DNA of 54,743 bases from assembly GCA_949066965.1 (NCBI GenBank), contig CARTDA010000026.1, positions 1-54,743 on the forward strand, read 5' to 3'. Source of the DNA: COE1 sp949066965 (lineage in GTDB: Bacteria; Bacillota; Clostridia; Lachnospirales; Lachnospiraceae). Positions 41,712-50,278 of this stretch are shown piece by piece. The translations under genes and the position numbers were made by a program. Below the pieces are notes generated by a model, which saw only the letters and a list, made by a program, of their open reading frames with translations, did no database searches and was not told where the DNA came from. Numbering within the stretch: the first letter of the stretch is position 1; each line of letters opens with the position of its first letter.

Positions 41712-42485
41712 ATGAAATTAGATATGCATTGCCACACAAAGGAAGGTTCCCTGGACGGAAAAATACCTATTTCTGAATATATTCAGATCCTGAAGTCCAA
41801 GGGCTTTCAAGGTATGCTTGTAACTGACCATGACTCCTACAACGGTTATCGCGAATATCGCGACCATTTAAAAAATGAAACGGACGATTTTGTCGTTTTG
41901 AAAGGTATCGAGTACGATACGATAGATGCCGGCCATATCCTCGTCATTCTGCCGGAGCATGTCAAACTCCTTTTGATGGAATGCCGCGGTCTTCCTGTGA
42001 GTGTCTTGCAGGATGTCGTACATAGGCACGGCGGTATTCTTGGTCCCGCACATCCCTGCGGAGAACGTCACCTGAGCATTACGCGCACACGTGCTTACAA
42101 GAGAAATCCTGACATTATGAAACACTTTGACTTTTTGGAGGCGTTTAATTCCTGCGAGTCAAGGGAATCCAACATGGAGGCGCGCCAGCTTGCATTCCGA
42201 TATAATCTTCCGATGTTTGGCGGCAGCGATTCCCACCATCCCGACTGTGTAGGGACTGCGTACACCGAATTAAAGGACGAGATTGCAAGCGAGTCCGAGC
42301 TTGTCACATATATTAAGGAAAAGGGAGCGACAAAATTTGGCGGTGAATATTATGAGGGTACGGTAAAGGGGAAGCTTGGCATCCTCAACCATGTCCTTGT
42401 GGAGAGCTTCTGGGTATACAACCGTTTTGCAAGCATGTACCGCCATCACAAGAGAAAGCTTGCCCTGTCACTGTTGAATCAATAA
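41712..42485 (+). CDS. PHP-domain metal-dependent phosphoesterase
   Basis: Encodes 257 residues from the ATG at 41712, eleven bases after GGAGG. PHP motifs: LDMHCHTKEGS (motif 1), MLVTDHDSYNGYREY (motif 2), a middle Glu/His (GIEYD, AHPCGERH) and GGSDSHHPDCVG (motif 4). It resembles TrpH-like PHP proteins acting on nucleotide 3' phosphates or short RNAs. The last 45 residues (LVESFWVYNRFASMYRHHKR) are an unusual basic tail. The AT-rich upstream region has inverted repeats (TTGATAT/ATATCAA near 41621-41646). Confidence 0.9.
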   Translation: MKLDMHCHTKEGSLDGKIPISEYIQILKSKGFQGMLVTDHDSYNGYREYRDHLKNETDDFVVLKGIEYDTIDAGHILVILPEHVKLLLMECRGLPVSVLQDVVHRHGGILGPAHPCGERHLSITRTRAYKRNPDIMKHFDFLEAFNSCESRESNMEARQLAFRYNLPMFGGSDSHHPDCVGTAYTELKDEIASESELVTYIKEKGATKFGGEYYEGTVKGKLGILNHVLVESFWVYNRFASMYRHHKRKLALSLLNQ

Positions 42486-42499
42486 AAATATTTATATGC

Positions 42500-42536
42500 A
42501 AAAAGGAATACCTTTGTGTGGTATTCCTTTTTTGTT
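42500..42536 (+). terminator. Intrinsic terminator of the PHP gene
   Basis: AAAAGGAATACC pairs with GGTATTCCTTTT around a seven-base loop, then a T-rich run, 15 bases after the stop. Confidence 0.9.
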
Positions 42537-42540
42537 TTGT

Positions 42541-42729
42541 TCACAGTTCATGTTCTATTTTGAGCTTGCTGGTATGCATATCCATCAGCTTATATCTGTA
42601 TGCATCGTCCGTGATAACCCGCTCGAGCGTGTCCATATCACCCTCCTCAAGCAGTGTCTTTAGCAGCTCATTGTAGCTTTTAATGATGTTGCGCTCCAAA
42701 AGCTCCATCTCGTTCAATTCTTCTCCCAT
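42541..42729 (-). CDS. Small acidic helical protein downstream of cheD
   Basis: Encodes 62 residues from the ATG at 42729 (AAGGGGTG upstream). The sequence is strongly charged and helical (MELLERNIIKSYNELLKTLL). No family is recognised. It follows cheD by 24 bases on the same strand, so it is probably the second gene of that unit. There is no terminator on its strand except the reverse of the PHP terminator. Translation is likely, given the ribosome site. Confidence 0.55.
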   Translation of the reverse strand: MGEELNEMELLERNIIKSYNELLKTLLEEGDMDTLERVITDDAYRYKLMDMHTSKLKIEHEL

Positions 42730-42753
42730 ACACACACCCCTTTCTCTCATTCA

Positions 42754-43266
42754 TCAGATAAGCTTTTCTTCCTTGCCGGGAGTCAGAATCCGGAAACTGC
42801 CGCTTCCAGGCTCAAACACCACAGTCCTTGGCCAGTACTCACCCACATCAGCCGCAAGCACCGGAATGCCCATCTCACCGAGCTTCTTCTTTACCGCCTC
42901 AAGGTTTCTCGAAGATATGTCACTGCTTTCAGGTACCTGTGCAGTTCTTATCATATGGGCGCCGCCTGCAATCTTCGCCACCAGGTGTTCCCGTTTCGCC
43001 CCCTGCATCACAAGCGTGTGAATCATTTCGTCAAGCCCCGTATCTGCATACTTCGCCGGAACAAACGATTCCCTTTCGTTCCCTCCATAATGTGGGAGCA
43101 TCACATGCAGAAGCCCTCCCACGCCAACATGGGGATCCCTGACCGCGACGCCAATACACGACCCTAAATCTTTGGTCATTAATTTTGTTTCACCGCGGGA
43201 TGTCTTGTAATCCCCCATATAAACAACAATCATACTCTCCAGCTCTTGCACTGTAAATGCTGCCAT
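42754..43266 (-). CDS. cheD: Chemoreceptor glutamine deamidase CheD
   Basis: Encodes 170 residues from the ATG at 43266, six bases after GGAGGG. CheD motifs: TKDLGSCIGVAVRD (catalytic Cys37), GGLLHVMLPHY (catalytic His54) and AKIAGGAHM. CheD deamidates glutamines of chemoreceptors and, in Bacillus, binds CheC. A methyl-accepting protein is encoded 28 kb away, but there is no cheA, cheB, cheC or cheY here, so the gene is outside a chemotaxis operon. A folded element lies just upstream (43289-43348). Confidence 0.92.
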   Translation of the reverse strand: MAAFTVQELESMIVVYMGDYKTSRGETKLMTKDLGSCIGVAVRDPHVGVGGLLHVMLPHYGGNERESFVPAKYADTGLDEMIHTLVMQGAKREHLVAKIAGGAHMIRTAQVPESSDISSRNLEAVKKKLGEMGIPVLAADVGEYWPRTVVFEPGSGSFRILTPGKEEKLI

Positions 43267-43288
43267 ATTCATCCCTCCAGTAGTTATA

Positions 43289-43348
43289 CTCATGGCAGAC
43301 GAAATCTGCCGTGAGCATTGCGCCAGCCGCAGCCGCAAAGCGGCAATG
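43289..43348 (-). repeat. Folded element upstream of cheD
   Basis: CTCATGGCAGA (43289-43299) pairs with TCTGCCGTGAG (43305-43315), 11 pairs. Next to it CATTGC (43316-43321) can pair with GCAATG (43343-43348) around GCCGC-AAA-GCGGC (43332-43344, alternative pairing) and an asymmetric loop. The word TACTCATGGCAGA also occurs in the M13 leader (minus strand, 39233-39221). It may be a transcript leader or a member of another repeat family. Confidence 0.5.
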
Positions 43349-43454
43349 TCTGAATAGTACCATTTTAACATAATCTGGCAACGGTTTCCAGTATAAATTT
43401 TTATCTCGCAAGGGCATCCTCAAGTGTTTTCCCTGGTCGTGCCATGTGCAACTG

Positions 43455-43482
43455 AAAAAGCGCCCATGACTGAACGCTTTTT
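43455..43482 (-). terminator. Terminator of the PDDEXK-ATPase gene
   Basis: AAAAAGCG and CGCTTTTT form a stem around a 12-base loop, with T5 on the minus strand, about 20 bases after the stop. Confidence 0.65.
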
Positions 43483-43503
43483 ATACTACAGTTCCTTATT
43501 AGG

Positions 43504-45111
43504 CTACACGACTGCCTCCACAATCGTTTTACCTCCGGCCCGTATCTCCTTCACGCCGATTTCCTTTTTCTGGTTAAAGTTAAAGCTGAGCATATACCCC
43601 TTATCCAAAGGAACTTTCAGTTCCTTGTGGAAATATTCGAGGTACTCGGTGAGCTGTTTTTCCCCTCTTGCATTGTACTCGCTGCCATGCCAGATCTTCA
43701 GCTCCACGATAAACTGCTCGCCAAGATAATCCACAATCAGGTCAGTGCGCCTTGAATCTCTTGTCTGCGCTTCTATATAATAGTTTCCTGTGCCGTTGAT
43801 AATCGGCTTTAGGTACAGCAGGAAAAACTTGCGCCCATTCTTTTCAATGAAGTCTTCGTCCTTATCACCGCAGATTTCATGAAAATATTCGACAAACTTT
43901 TTCAAAACCAGATACATGTCAAGCCTGTTATCCCTGATAAATCCTATCCTGTCACGGTCACCCCTCAGGTAGACTTCACTCCTTGCCGCTTCCTCGGTCA
44001 TAAAAAGATTCATCAGATACATCTCAAAAATACGGTTCGCGATCGCTACCTGTCCGTTTTTTTCTGTCAGATAGCCAAACATCAGGCCCATGCTGACCGC
44101 CTTCTCATCCGGACTAAATGGTATCTTCATGCCCTGATAGATGATGTTTTCCAGCATGAGCCGCAGCTCATCATACAAATCCAGCTGCTTTACCATACTC
44201 TCAAACAGCGGCGTACTCACCTTTAATATATTTTTTACAGCCTCCGCGACACCGACGCTTGACCATGCTTTCTGGGGACTTTCAAAATATTCATGTCCTA
44301 ACAAGTCCTCATCAATATATTTACAAATGGTTGATACCAATACCGGGTAGCCTGACGTATATGCAACAATTTCTTCTGCGACTGCATGCACATCCATTCC
44401 CGTCTGATGGTCTGCTTCATATTCCCCCAGCATTGCAGCAGTCTGTTCTGCTGAAAAATTCATTGCAATCTTAAAGTCAGCCGCAATATTCCATGGGCTG
44501 TTGTACTGGTGTTCTGACTCAGAACGCAGCTTCAATTTCAGATTCTTAATGCTGTAAACTCCCGCAAGGACTACCGAGTGAAAAATCGGCATCTCATCCC
44601 GCGCAAGGTAATAGCCACGTAGCTGTGCCAGAAAATCAACAAAGACCTGATTATTTCCCGCGCTGTCAACCTCGTCAATGATCAGTACGATCGGCTGTGC
44701 GCTGTTTCTGCACATCCTGCTCAGGCGAGTGAATAAATCCTTCAAACTGTTGCCGTCCCTGTCCATGACCTCCATTAATGGCTCCATCAGTTCTTTTCTG
44801 TCATCCAGCCCATTGATTTCAAGCTTTTCTATCAAGGCATTTGCAAACGCATGCGCAAATGTCGCAACGTCCGCAAAATCCTCCGTCCCCATCTGCTGAA
44901 AGTCCAATGACAGCACAACATATTCCCCGGAAAGATATTTCGCAAGCGCCTTCAGCGTCGTCGTCTTTCCGTACTGCCTGCCCCTGTTGATGACGAAATA
45001 ACTGCCATAATCAACATAGTCTTCCTTTATCTTTTCCAGCCTGTCATCCAGCCTGACCATGTAATGGCGCTGCGGGCTGCAGGAGCCTGTCACATTAAAT
45101 CGCCGTTTCAT
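43504..45111 (-). CDS. AAA-ATPase with C-terminal PDDEXK nuclease-like domain
   Basis: Encodes 535 residues from the ATG at 45111 (GGAGGTGG five bases upstream). The STAND-like ATPase half has INRGRQYGKTTTLKALAKYL (P-loop) and PIVLIIDEVD (Walker B). The C-terminal part has DLIVDYLGEQFIVELKIWHG, the D-x-n-ExK core of the PDDEXK nuclease family that accompanies the AAA-ATPase-like proteins of Bacteroides and clostridia. Function is unknown; a nucleic-acid or defence role is possible. A promoter lies at 45141-45169. Single gene. Confidence 0.87.
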   Translation of the reverse strand: MKRRFNVTGSCSPQRHYMVRLDDRLEKIKEDYVDYGSYFVINRGRQYGKTTTLKALAKYLSGEYVVLSLDFQQMGTEDFADVATFAHAFANALIEKLEINGLDDRKELMEPLMEVMDRDGNSLKDLFTRLSRMCRNSAQPIVLIIDEVDSAGNNQVFVDFLAQLRGYYLARDEMPIFHSVVLAGVYSIKNLKLKLRSESEHQYNSPWNIAADFKIAMNFSAEQTAAMLGEYEADHQTGMDVHAVAEEIVAYTSGYPVLVSTICKYIDEDLLGHEYFESPQKAWSSVGVAEAVKNILKVSTPLFESMVKQLDLYDELRLMLENIIYQGMKIPFSPDEKAVSMGLMFGYLTEKNGQVAIANRIFEMYLMNLFMTEEAARSEVYLRGDRDRIGFIRDNRLDMYLVLKKFVEYFHEICGDKDEDFIEKNGRKFFLLYLKPIINGTGNYYIEAQTRDSRRTDLIVDYLGEQFIVELKIWHGSEYNARGEKQLTEYLEYFHKELKVPLDKGYMLSFNFNQKKEIGVKEIRAGGKTIVEAVV

Positions 45112-45447
45112 AAAGTCCACCTCCGCTTCCTTTAATGAATACTATACACGACTTCTCTGTTTTTCACAACTCAAAAACATATTCGACTATCTCTTAAGGT
45201 CGCCTAATTTTAGAAACATGTTGCCGCGACAAGGCAGCTTCTGTGCAGCTCCTGCCAGACCATATTTATCGATACGGATGATGTCTCCGTGCTGCACCGG
45301 TTTTGCAAAGGCTTTCTTCCCATTTTGAAAAGGCATCTGCAGGGCATTGTGCGGAGTCGCACGATGGGAAATACCCGCTGAGACGATACGTGCGGACAGT
45401 AAATGTTGAAATCAATGGTGCATAAAGTGAAAAGGGCAGTCCCCGCT
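45112..45447. other. Intergenic region between ATPase and MarR genes
   Basis: The 336 bases hold the ATPase promoter, the MarR terminator and a hairpin (GTGCG-GAGT-CGCAC near 45347). One minus-strand frame (45187-45336) reads as a plausible 49-residue stretch (KPVQHGDIIRIDKYGLAGAA) with upstream open codons but no ribosome site. It could be the remnant of a lost gene. I see no clear functional gene. Confidence 0.4.
45141..45169 (-). promoter_or_regulatory. Promoter of the PDDEXK-ATPase gene
   Basis: Minus-strand TTGTGA (45164-45169), 17-base spacer, TATAGT (45141-45146), about 30 bases before the ATG. Confidence 0.55.
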
Positions 45448-45464
45448 TTACGGAGCCTGCCCTT
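45432..45464 (-). terminator. Terminator at the end of the fatty-acid operon
   Basis: AAGGGCAG-CTCCG pairs with CGGGG-CTGCCCTT, then TTTTCACTTT on the minus strand; the stem begins inside the last codons of the MarR gene. Confidence 0.7.
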
Positions 45465-45906
45465 CTTCACAGTCCTGAAAAAATTTTCCCAGATTCATCA
45501 GACACTTTATCATCACGCGCATTTCTTCCTCATTCAAGTCTTTTACAATGGACTTAATCATGTTTTTGTGGAAATCCCTGTGGTGGTAAAATGCTTTTTT
45601 TCCCTTTTTTGTGAGCACGACCAAAACGACACGTTTGTCAGTTTTGCTCCGTTCCCGTATGATATAGCCTTTGTCCTCAAGGCTGTTCATGTTGGTGGTA
45701 AGTGTACCCATGGTTACATCAAGACGCTTGGCAATATCCGACATCCTGCGCGGTTCCTCGATACCGATTGCCTCTATGATATGCATGTCATTGTTCGTGA
45801 TGTCCTTGAATTCCTCGGTGATTACCGCTTTTTCCTCCGCATCCATCACATTGTTAAAAAGCTTCACCAGCATTTCATTTAATGTCCTGCTCGTAGTCTT
45901 TTCCAT
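45448..45906 (-). CDS. MarR-family regulator (FabT-like)
   Basis: Encodes about 152 residues; the ATG at 45906 is taken, although GGAGGTGGAG is 13-15 bases away. The winged helix is clear: MSDIAKRLDVTMGTLTTNMN SLEDKGYI (recognition helix and wing), then RSKTDKRVVLVVLTKKGKKA. As the last gene of the fatty-acid cluster it is the likely FabT-type repressor that senses acyl-ACP and tunes membrane lipid synthesis. In related clusters this gene is usually first; here it is last, just after fabH. Confidence 0.85.
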   Translation of the reverse strand: MEKTTSRTLNEMLVKLFNNVMDAEEKAVITEEFKDITNNDMHIIEAIGIEEPRRMSDIAKRLDVTMGTLTTNMNSLEDKGYIIRERSKTDKRVVLVVLTKKGKKAFYHHRDFHKNMIKSIVKDLNEEEMRVMIKCLMNLGKFFQDCEEGQAP

Positions 45907-45962
45907 GCTGACCAGTCTCCACCTCCATTCCATATTCTGAGCACTGACCATGTTCACATCCA

Positions 45963-46958
45963 TTACCAGACCATCACAGTTGCACCGTATGTCAGTCCCG
46001 CACCGAACCCGGACAACACCAGCCTGTTTCCGTCCTGTATCCTGCCGCCGCGGTTCAGCTCGTCGAGCAGCACCGGTATCGTGGCGGAGGACATATTTCC
46101 AATCTTGTCAAGATTCATGGGAAATTTCGAGATGTCTGTCTTCAGTCTTTTTGCAACGGACTCGATTATGCGCACGTTCGCCTGGTGCAGTACGAACATA
46201 TCGACATCCTCCGCCGTGATTCCTGCCTTGTCCAATGCTTCATGGATACATGCCGGAACCTGTCTCGTGGCAAACTTGTAAACCTCCTGTCCATTCATCT
46301 GTATGTATGGACTGGCAGTCTGCTTTTCCGAAATAAACGCATTGTTCACAGGCCGCTCCGCGCAGGAAAGCACCATCCCCTTTGTGCCGTCCGAGCCTTG
46401 TACCATGCACTCCATTCCCACTTTGCGCCCATTGTCACGGACAATGTCCTCCGCGGATGCTTCCACAAAAGCAGCCCCCGCGCCGTCGCCAAACAGGACG
46501 CACGTCCCCCTGTCGCTCCAGTCGACAACCTTTGACAGCACTTCGCTCCCGACAATCAACGCGTTTCTGTAGATGCCTGACTGCATATACGCATATGCCG
46601 TGTTCAATGCAAACAAAAATCCGGAACAGGCGGCATTCAGGTCAAATGCTGCCGCATGGGATGCCCCGATGATATCCTGCACCTGACAGGCACAGCAGGG
46701 AAGGAGCATTTCCGGCGAGCAGGTCGCCACAAGAATGAGTTCTACCTCCTCCGCAGTCTTTCCTGCCATCTCCAGCGCTCTCCGGCACGCCTCGGCTGAC
46801 AGCGTGGCAACGGTGTCGCCTGTGGAAATCCGCCGCTCTGCAATTCCTGTGCGTTCACGTATCCATTCATCGGAGGTCTCCACAAGCTCCTGCAAATCGA
46901 AATTTGTCACTATTTTTTCCGGCAGGGCGCTTCCCGTACCTGTGATTCTTATTGTCAT
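45963..46958 (-). CDS. fabH: Beta-ketoacyl-ACP synthase III
   Basis: Encodes 331 residues. It condenses acetyl-CoA with malonyl-ACP to start fatty-acid synthesis. The Cys-His-Asn triad is present: DLNAACSGF (C111), MFVLHQANVRI (His near 256) and GNMSSATIPVLL (Asn near 286), with the entry motif TSDEWIRERTGI. The start codon overlaps the stop of the preceding flavoprotein gene (TAATG), with GGAGG ten bases upstream. It is unusually placed near the 3' end of the operon. Confidence 0.97.
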   Translation of the reverse strand: MTIRITGTGSALPEKIVTNFDLQELVETSDEWIRERTGIAERRISTGDTVATLSAEACRRALEMAGKTAEEVELILVATCSPEMLLPCCACQVQDIIGASHAAAFDLNAACSGFLFALNTAYAYMQSGIYRNALIVGSEVLSKVVDWSDRGTCVLFGDGAGAAFVEASAEDIVRDNGRKVGMECMVQGSDGTKGMVLSCAERPVNNAFISEKQTASPYIQMNGQEVYKFATRQVPACIHEALDKAGITAEDVDMFVLHQANVRIIESVAKRLKTDISKFPMNLDKIGNMSSATIPVLLDELNRGGRIQDGNRLVLSGFGAGLTYGATVMVW

Positions 46959-47995
46959 TATGAAAATTCCTCCATTATATCCGCCACTGTTTCTATCTTA
47001 TCCGCCCTGTACGCATTGCTGCCGCAGAAGATGAGTCCTTCGTCAAGCCTGCCCTCCACCGCATTGATTAACGCCTCTGTGATGCAGTACGGCGCCGTGT
47101 CCGGTTTACAGGTAATGATGCACTGCCTGCATCCCCTCATAAAGCGTTCACCGGCTGCCACCTTGTCCAGAAAAGCATTGTGTATCGCGCGTCCCGGCAT
47201 TCCCACCGGACTATTCACAATCACAATATCTTCTTTTTTTGCGTCGATATACGCCTGCTTATAGGCGTCGGAAGCATCACACTCCCTCGTCGTCACGAAA
47301 CGCGTTGCAATCTGCACGCCCCTGGCGCCCATTGCAAGATAATGCTCCATGTCCGCGCGCTCATAGATGCCGCCTGCCACCACGGCAGGTACTTCAAGCT
47401 CGTCTGCAAGCGCAATGACCGCCTTTACCTCGTCGTCATAATTTTTTTCTCCTGTGACGGTGTACGCGTCGATTTCCTCCCTGGTAAATCCAAGATGACC
47501 GCCTGCCTCAGGTCCCTCTATCACGACCAAATCCGGTTTCCTGTCATACTTTTTCTTCCAGTATTTTGAAATGACGCTCAGGGACTTTCTGCTTGAAACA
47601 ACCGGTGCAATCCTTGTATTTCCCGCAATTTCAGGCAGTGTCATGGGAAGTCCTGCGCCGGAAATAATCAAGTCAGCGCCTGCGTCCACCGCCGCCTTTA
47701 CATAGTCCTCATACCTTCTGGTCGCCACCATGATGTTGACGCCGACAATGCCGCCGTCTGCCTTCTTGCGCGCTTTCCTGATTTCCTCACCGACTGCCTT
47801 TAGGTTGCATTCTATCGGATGCTTTCCAAAATCCGGGTCTCGGAATCCAATCTGTGCCGTGGAGATGACACCCACGCCGCCTGCCGCCGCAACTGCCCCC
47901 GCAAGACCCGACAGGCTCACCCCGACGCCCATTCCTCCCTGTATCACGGGAATGCGCGCGCAAAGGTCTCCTATCCTTAATTCATTTACACTCAT
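46958..47995 (-). CDS. FabK-like/nitronate monooxygenase flavoprotein
   Basis: Encodes 345 residues of the NMO/enoyl-ACP reductase II superfamily: VIQGGMGVGVSLSGLAGAVA, GVNIMVA, VVIEGPEAGGHLGF (FMN phosphate-binding and catalytic His region) and VVAGGIY. Unlike the operon's other FabK it has a C-terminal cysteine group, CRQCIITCKPDTAPYC, seen in clostridial nitronate-monooxygenase-like proteins. The substrate is unknown; it may be a second enoyl reductase or oxidise a nitroalkane by-product. AGAGGA precedes the ATG. It lies between accDA and fabH and is coupled to fabH. Confidence 0.85.
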   Translation of the reverse strand: MSVNELRIGDLCARIPVIQGGMGVGVSLSGLAGAVAAAGGVGVISTAQIGFRDPDFGKHPIECNLKAVGEEIRKARKKADGGIVGVNIMVATRRYEDYVKAAVDAGADLIISGAGLPMTLPEIAGNTRIAPVVSSRKSLSVISKYWKKKYDRKPDLVVIEGPEAGGHLGFTREEIDAYTVTGEKNYDDEVKAVIALADELEVPAVVAGGIYERADMEHYLAMGARGVQIATRFVTTRECDASDAYKQAYIDAKKEDIVIVNSPVGMPGRAIHNAFLDKVAAGERFMRGCRQCIITCKPDTAPYCITEALINAVEGRLDEGLIFCGSNAYRADKIETVADIMEEFS

Positions 47996-48013
47996 GATTT
48001 ATCCTCTTATTTA

Positions 48014-49783
48014 TCAGAAATTCCGAAAACGCTGGTACCGTTCTTCCGCGATCGAGTCGCCTGTCCTGCCGTCATACTTCTCCAAAAACTCCTTGATATG
48101 CTCTTTCATATAGCCTGCAATTGCCGCAGCTGTCTTCTTGTCCGCCCCGCCAAACTCCGGGATAATGCGCTCGATGACACCAAGACGCTTCAAATCCTGT
48201 GCCGTAATGTTCATGACTTCGCTGGCTTCCTGCGCCCTGTTGGCATCCTTCCACAAGATGGAGGCAAATCCTTCCGGTGAAAGAATGGAATACGTCGCGT
48301 TCTCCATCATCCAGACTTCGTTGCCGACTGCCGTTGCAAGCGCGCCACCGCTGCCGCCCTCGCCAATCAGGATGCAGAGTATGGGAACCTTAAGCCCTGA
48401 CATTTCAAGCAGGTTTCTGGCAATCGCCTCGCCCTGTCCGCGCTCCTCCGCCTCAAGGCCGCAGAATGCACCTGACGTATTGACAAAGCTGACTATCGGA
48501 CGGTTGAACTTTTCTGCCTGCTTCATCAGGCGGAGTGCCTTTCTGTATCCTTCCGGCAGTGGCATGCCAAAGTTTCTCTCCTGGCACTCCTTGAAATCTT
48601 TTCCTTTCAGGTCAGCGATTACAGTCACCGGCTGTCCTTCTAAAAATCCGATACCGCCAATCAGCGCCTTGTCGTCATGGAATCCCCTGTCCCCATGTGC
48701 CTCCACGAACACATCGAAGATATGCTCCATATAGTCTGTCGCCGCGGGACGTTCCACCTGGCGGACAGCCTTTACCTTTTCCCACGCGCTGCGCGGTTTT
48801 GATTTCCATGACTGCTCTTTTAATTCCTCGCTCAGTTCAAAGTGGAAACCATGGTCCTCACAGAAATCCGCATACGTCTTCTTTCCTGTACCCTGATGGG
48901 ACTTTATCAGGAAATGAATGGTCTTTTTCAGGTTCTCCCTGAGCACAATGCCGTCGACAAATCCGTGCTCCACAAGGAATTCCGCTGTCTGGAAGCCCTC
49001 CGGAAGCTCCTGGCCGATTGTCTGCTTGATGACCCTGGGACCTGCAAATCCGATAAGCGCGCCCGGCTCCGCCATAATGACATCGCCAAGCATCGCAAAG
49101 CTTGCTGTCACGCCCCCTGTCGTAGGGTCTGTGAGGATGGAACAGTACAGCAGCCCGGCATCACCGTGTTTCTTGATTGCCGCAGAGGTCTTTGCCATCT
49201 GCATCAGGGATACAATTCCCTCCTGCATTCTGGCGCCGCCAGAACAGCAGAACAGAAACACCGGGAGACGAAGCTCGGTCGCACGCTCAATCGCCTTTGT
49301 GATTTTCTCACCCACGACATGCCCCATGCTCGCCATCATAAACCGGGAGTCACATACACCAAGCACGATGTCCTCACCGAACACCTTGCAGCGTCCTACC
49401 GTGACTGCCTCTTTCAGACCTGTCTTTTCCCTTGCAGCCGCAAGCTTATCCTCATATCCTTCATAATCAAGCGGATTGCTGACCGCCATATCCTCGAACC
49501 ATGGCTCAAAGCTCCTGGGGTCTGCAACCATACGGATACGGTTATTGGTCTTGACACGGAAATACCCGCCACACTCATAGCATACGTATTTCTTCTTGAC
49601 AACGCGTGCGCGGTCGACCATTCTGCCGCACTTCGGGCACTTAATCTGACTTTTGTCCTCCGCTTTTACTTCCTCTGCCTGTTCCTGTGTGTCCTCTGAC
49701 TTGTTCCTCAGCCTTTCCTCCAGCTTATTGTATAAATTGATGGGAAATCTTCTTCCGCTCTTTACATGCTCTGACTTATCCAT
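48014..49783 (-). CDS. accDA: Fused acetyl-CoA carboxylase carboxyltransferase (AccD-AccA)
   Basis: Encodes 589 residues from the ATG at 49783 (GGAGG five bases upstream). The N-terminal half is the beta subunit with a zinc ribbon (CPKC at 49-52 and CYEC at 68-71) and CCSGGARMQEG; the C-terminal half is the alpha subunit with GGIGFLEGQPVTVIADLKG, FVNTSGAFCGLEAEERGQGE and GEGGSGGALATAVG. It transfers the carboxyl group from carboxybiotin to acetyl-CoA to form malonyl-CoA. The natural fusion fixes a 1:1 subunit ratio. Its biotin partners AccB and AccC are not encoded in this operon. It follows fabZ by 31 bases. Confidence 0.96.
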   Translation of the reverse strand: MDKSEHVKSGRRFPINLYNKLEERLRNKSEDTQEQAEEVKAEDKSQIKCPKCGRMVDRARVVKKKYVCYECGGYFRVKTNNRIRMVADPRSFEPWFEDMAVSNPLDYEGYEDKLAAAREKTGLKEAVTVGRCKVFGEDIVLGVCDSRFMMASMGHVVGEKITKAIERATELRLPVFLFCCSGGARMQEGIVSLMQMAKTSAAIKKHGDAGLLYCSILTDPTTGGVTASFAMLGDVIMAEPGALIGFAGPRVIKQTIGQELPEGFQTAEFLVEHGFVDGIVLRENLKKTIHFLIKSHQGTGKKTYADFCEDHGFHFELSEELKEQSWKSKPRSAWEKVKAVRQVERPAATDYMEHIFDVFVEAHGDRGFHDDKALIGGIGFLEGQPVTVIADLKGKDFKECQERNFGMPLPEGYRKALRLMKQAEKFNRPIVSFVNTSGAFCGLEAEERGQGEAIARNLLEMSGLKVPILCILIGEGGSGGALATAVGNEVWMMENATYSILSPEGFASILWKDANRAQEASEVMNITAQDLKRLGVIERIIPEFGGADKKTAAAIAGYMKEHIKEFLEKYDGRTGDSIAEERYQRFRNF

Positions 49784-49814
49784 ATGAACCTCCATGCAAT
49801 AATCTAATCCTGCG

Positions 49815-50243
49815 TCAGCTGATTGCAAATGTCAGCTCTGCCTTGCAGGCAACCTTTCCGTTGACGGTGGCAACAGCCTCCCCGATACCGACCGGTCCTT
49901 TTACCTTTATAATCTTTGTCTCAAGCATCAGCACATCGCCCGGAAGTACCTTCTGCCTGAACCGCGCCTTGTCAATTCCTGCAAAATACGCGGTCTTTCC
50001 TCTCATCTCCGGTGTCCCCAGCATGGCGACTGCCCCGACCTGTGCGAGCGCTTCTATAATCAGTACGCCCGGCATGACAGGATTCCCCGGAAAATGGCCT
50101 GCAAAATACGGTTCATTAAAACTCACACACTTTTTTCCAAGCGCCCTGACACCTTCCTCAAGCTCCTCAATTGTATCAATCAGCATAAACGGATGTCTGT
50201 GTGGAATGATTTCCATGATTTCCTTTGCTGTATAAACTGACAT
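49815..50243 (-). CDS. fabZ: 3-hydroxyacyl-ACP dehydratase
   Basis: Encodes 142 residues from the ATG at 50243 (AAAGGTGA upstream). The catalytic motif HFPGNPVMPGVLIIEALAQ has His50 and Glu64. It removes water from 3-hydroxyacyl-ACP to trans-2-enoyl-ACP, the substrate of FabK. A 190-base gap with a folded element separates it from fabF upstream; accDA follows downstream. Confidence 0.97.
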   Translation of the reverse strand: MSVYTAKEIMEIIPHRHPFMLIDTIEELEEGVRALGKKCVSFNEPYFAGHFPGNPVMPGVLIIEALAQVGAVAMLGTPEMRGKTAYFAGIDKARFRQKVLPGDVLMLETKIIKVKGPVGIGEAVATVNGKVACKAELTFAIS

Positions 50244-50278
50244 ATGTGTCACCTTTTCTTTCTATTTGTTTTATTCCA

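Noticed and set aside
45187..45336. Small minus-strand frame (KPVQHGDIIRIDKYGLAGAA)
   Set aside because: Looks protein-like and may be a remnant, but has no ribosome site and I recognise no family; kept only as a note in the intergenic entry.
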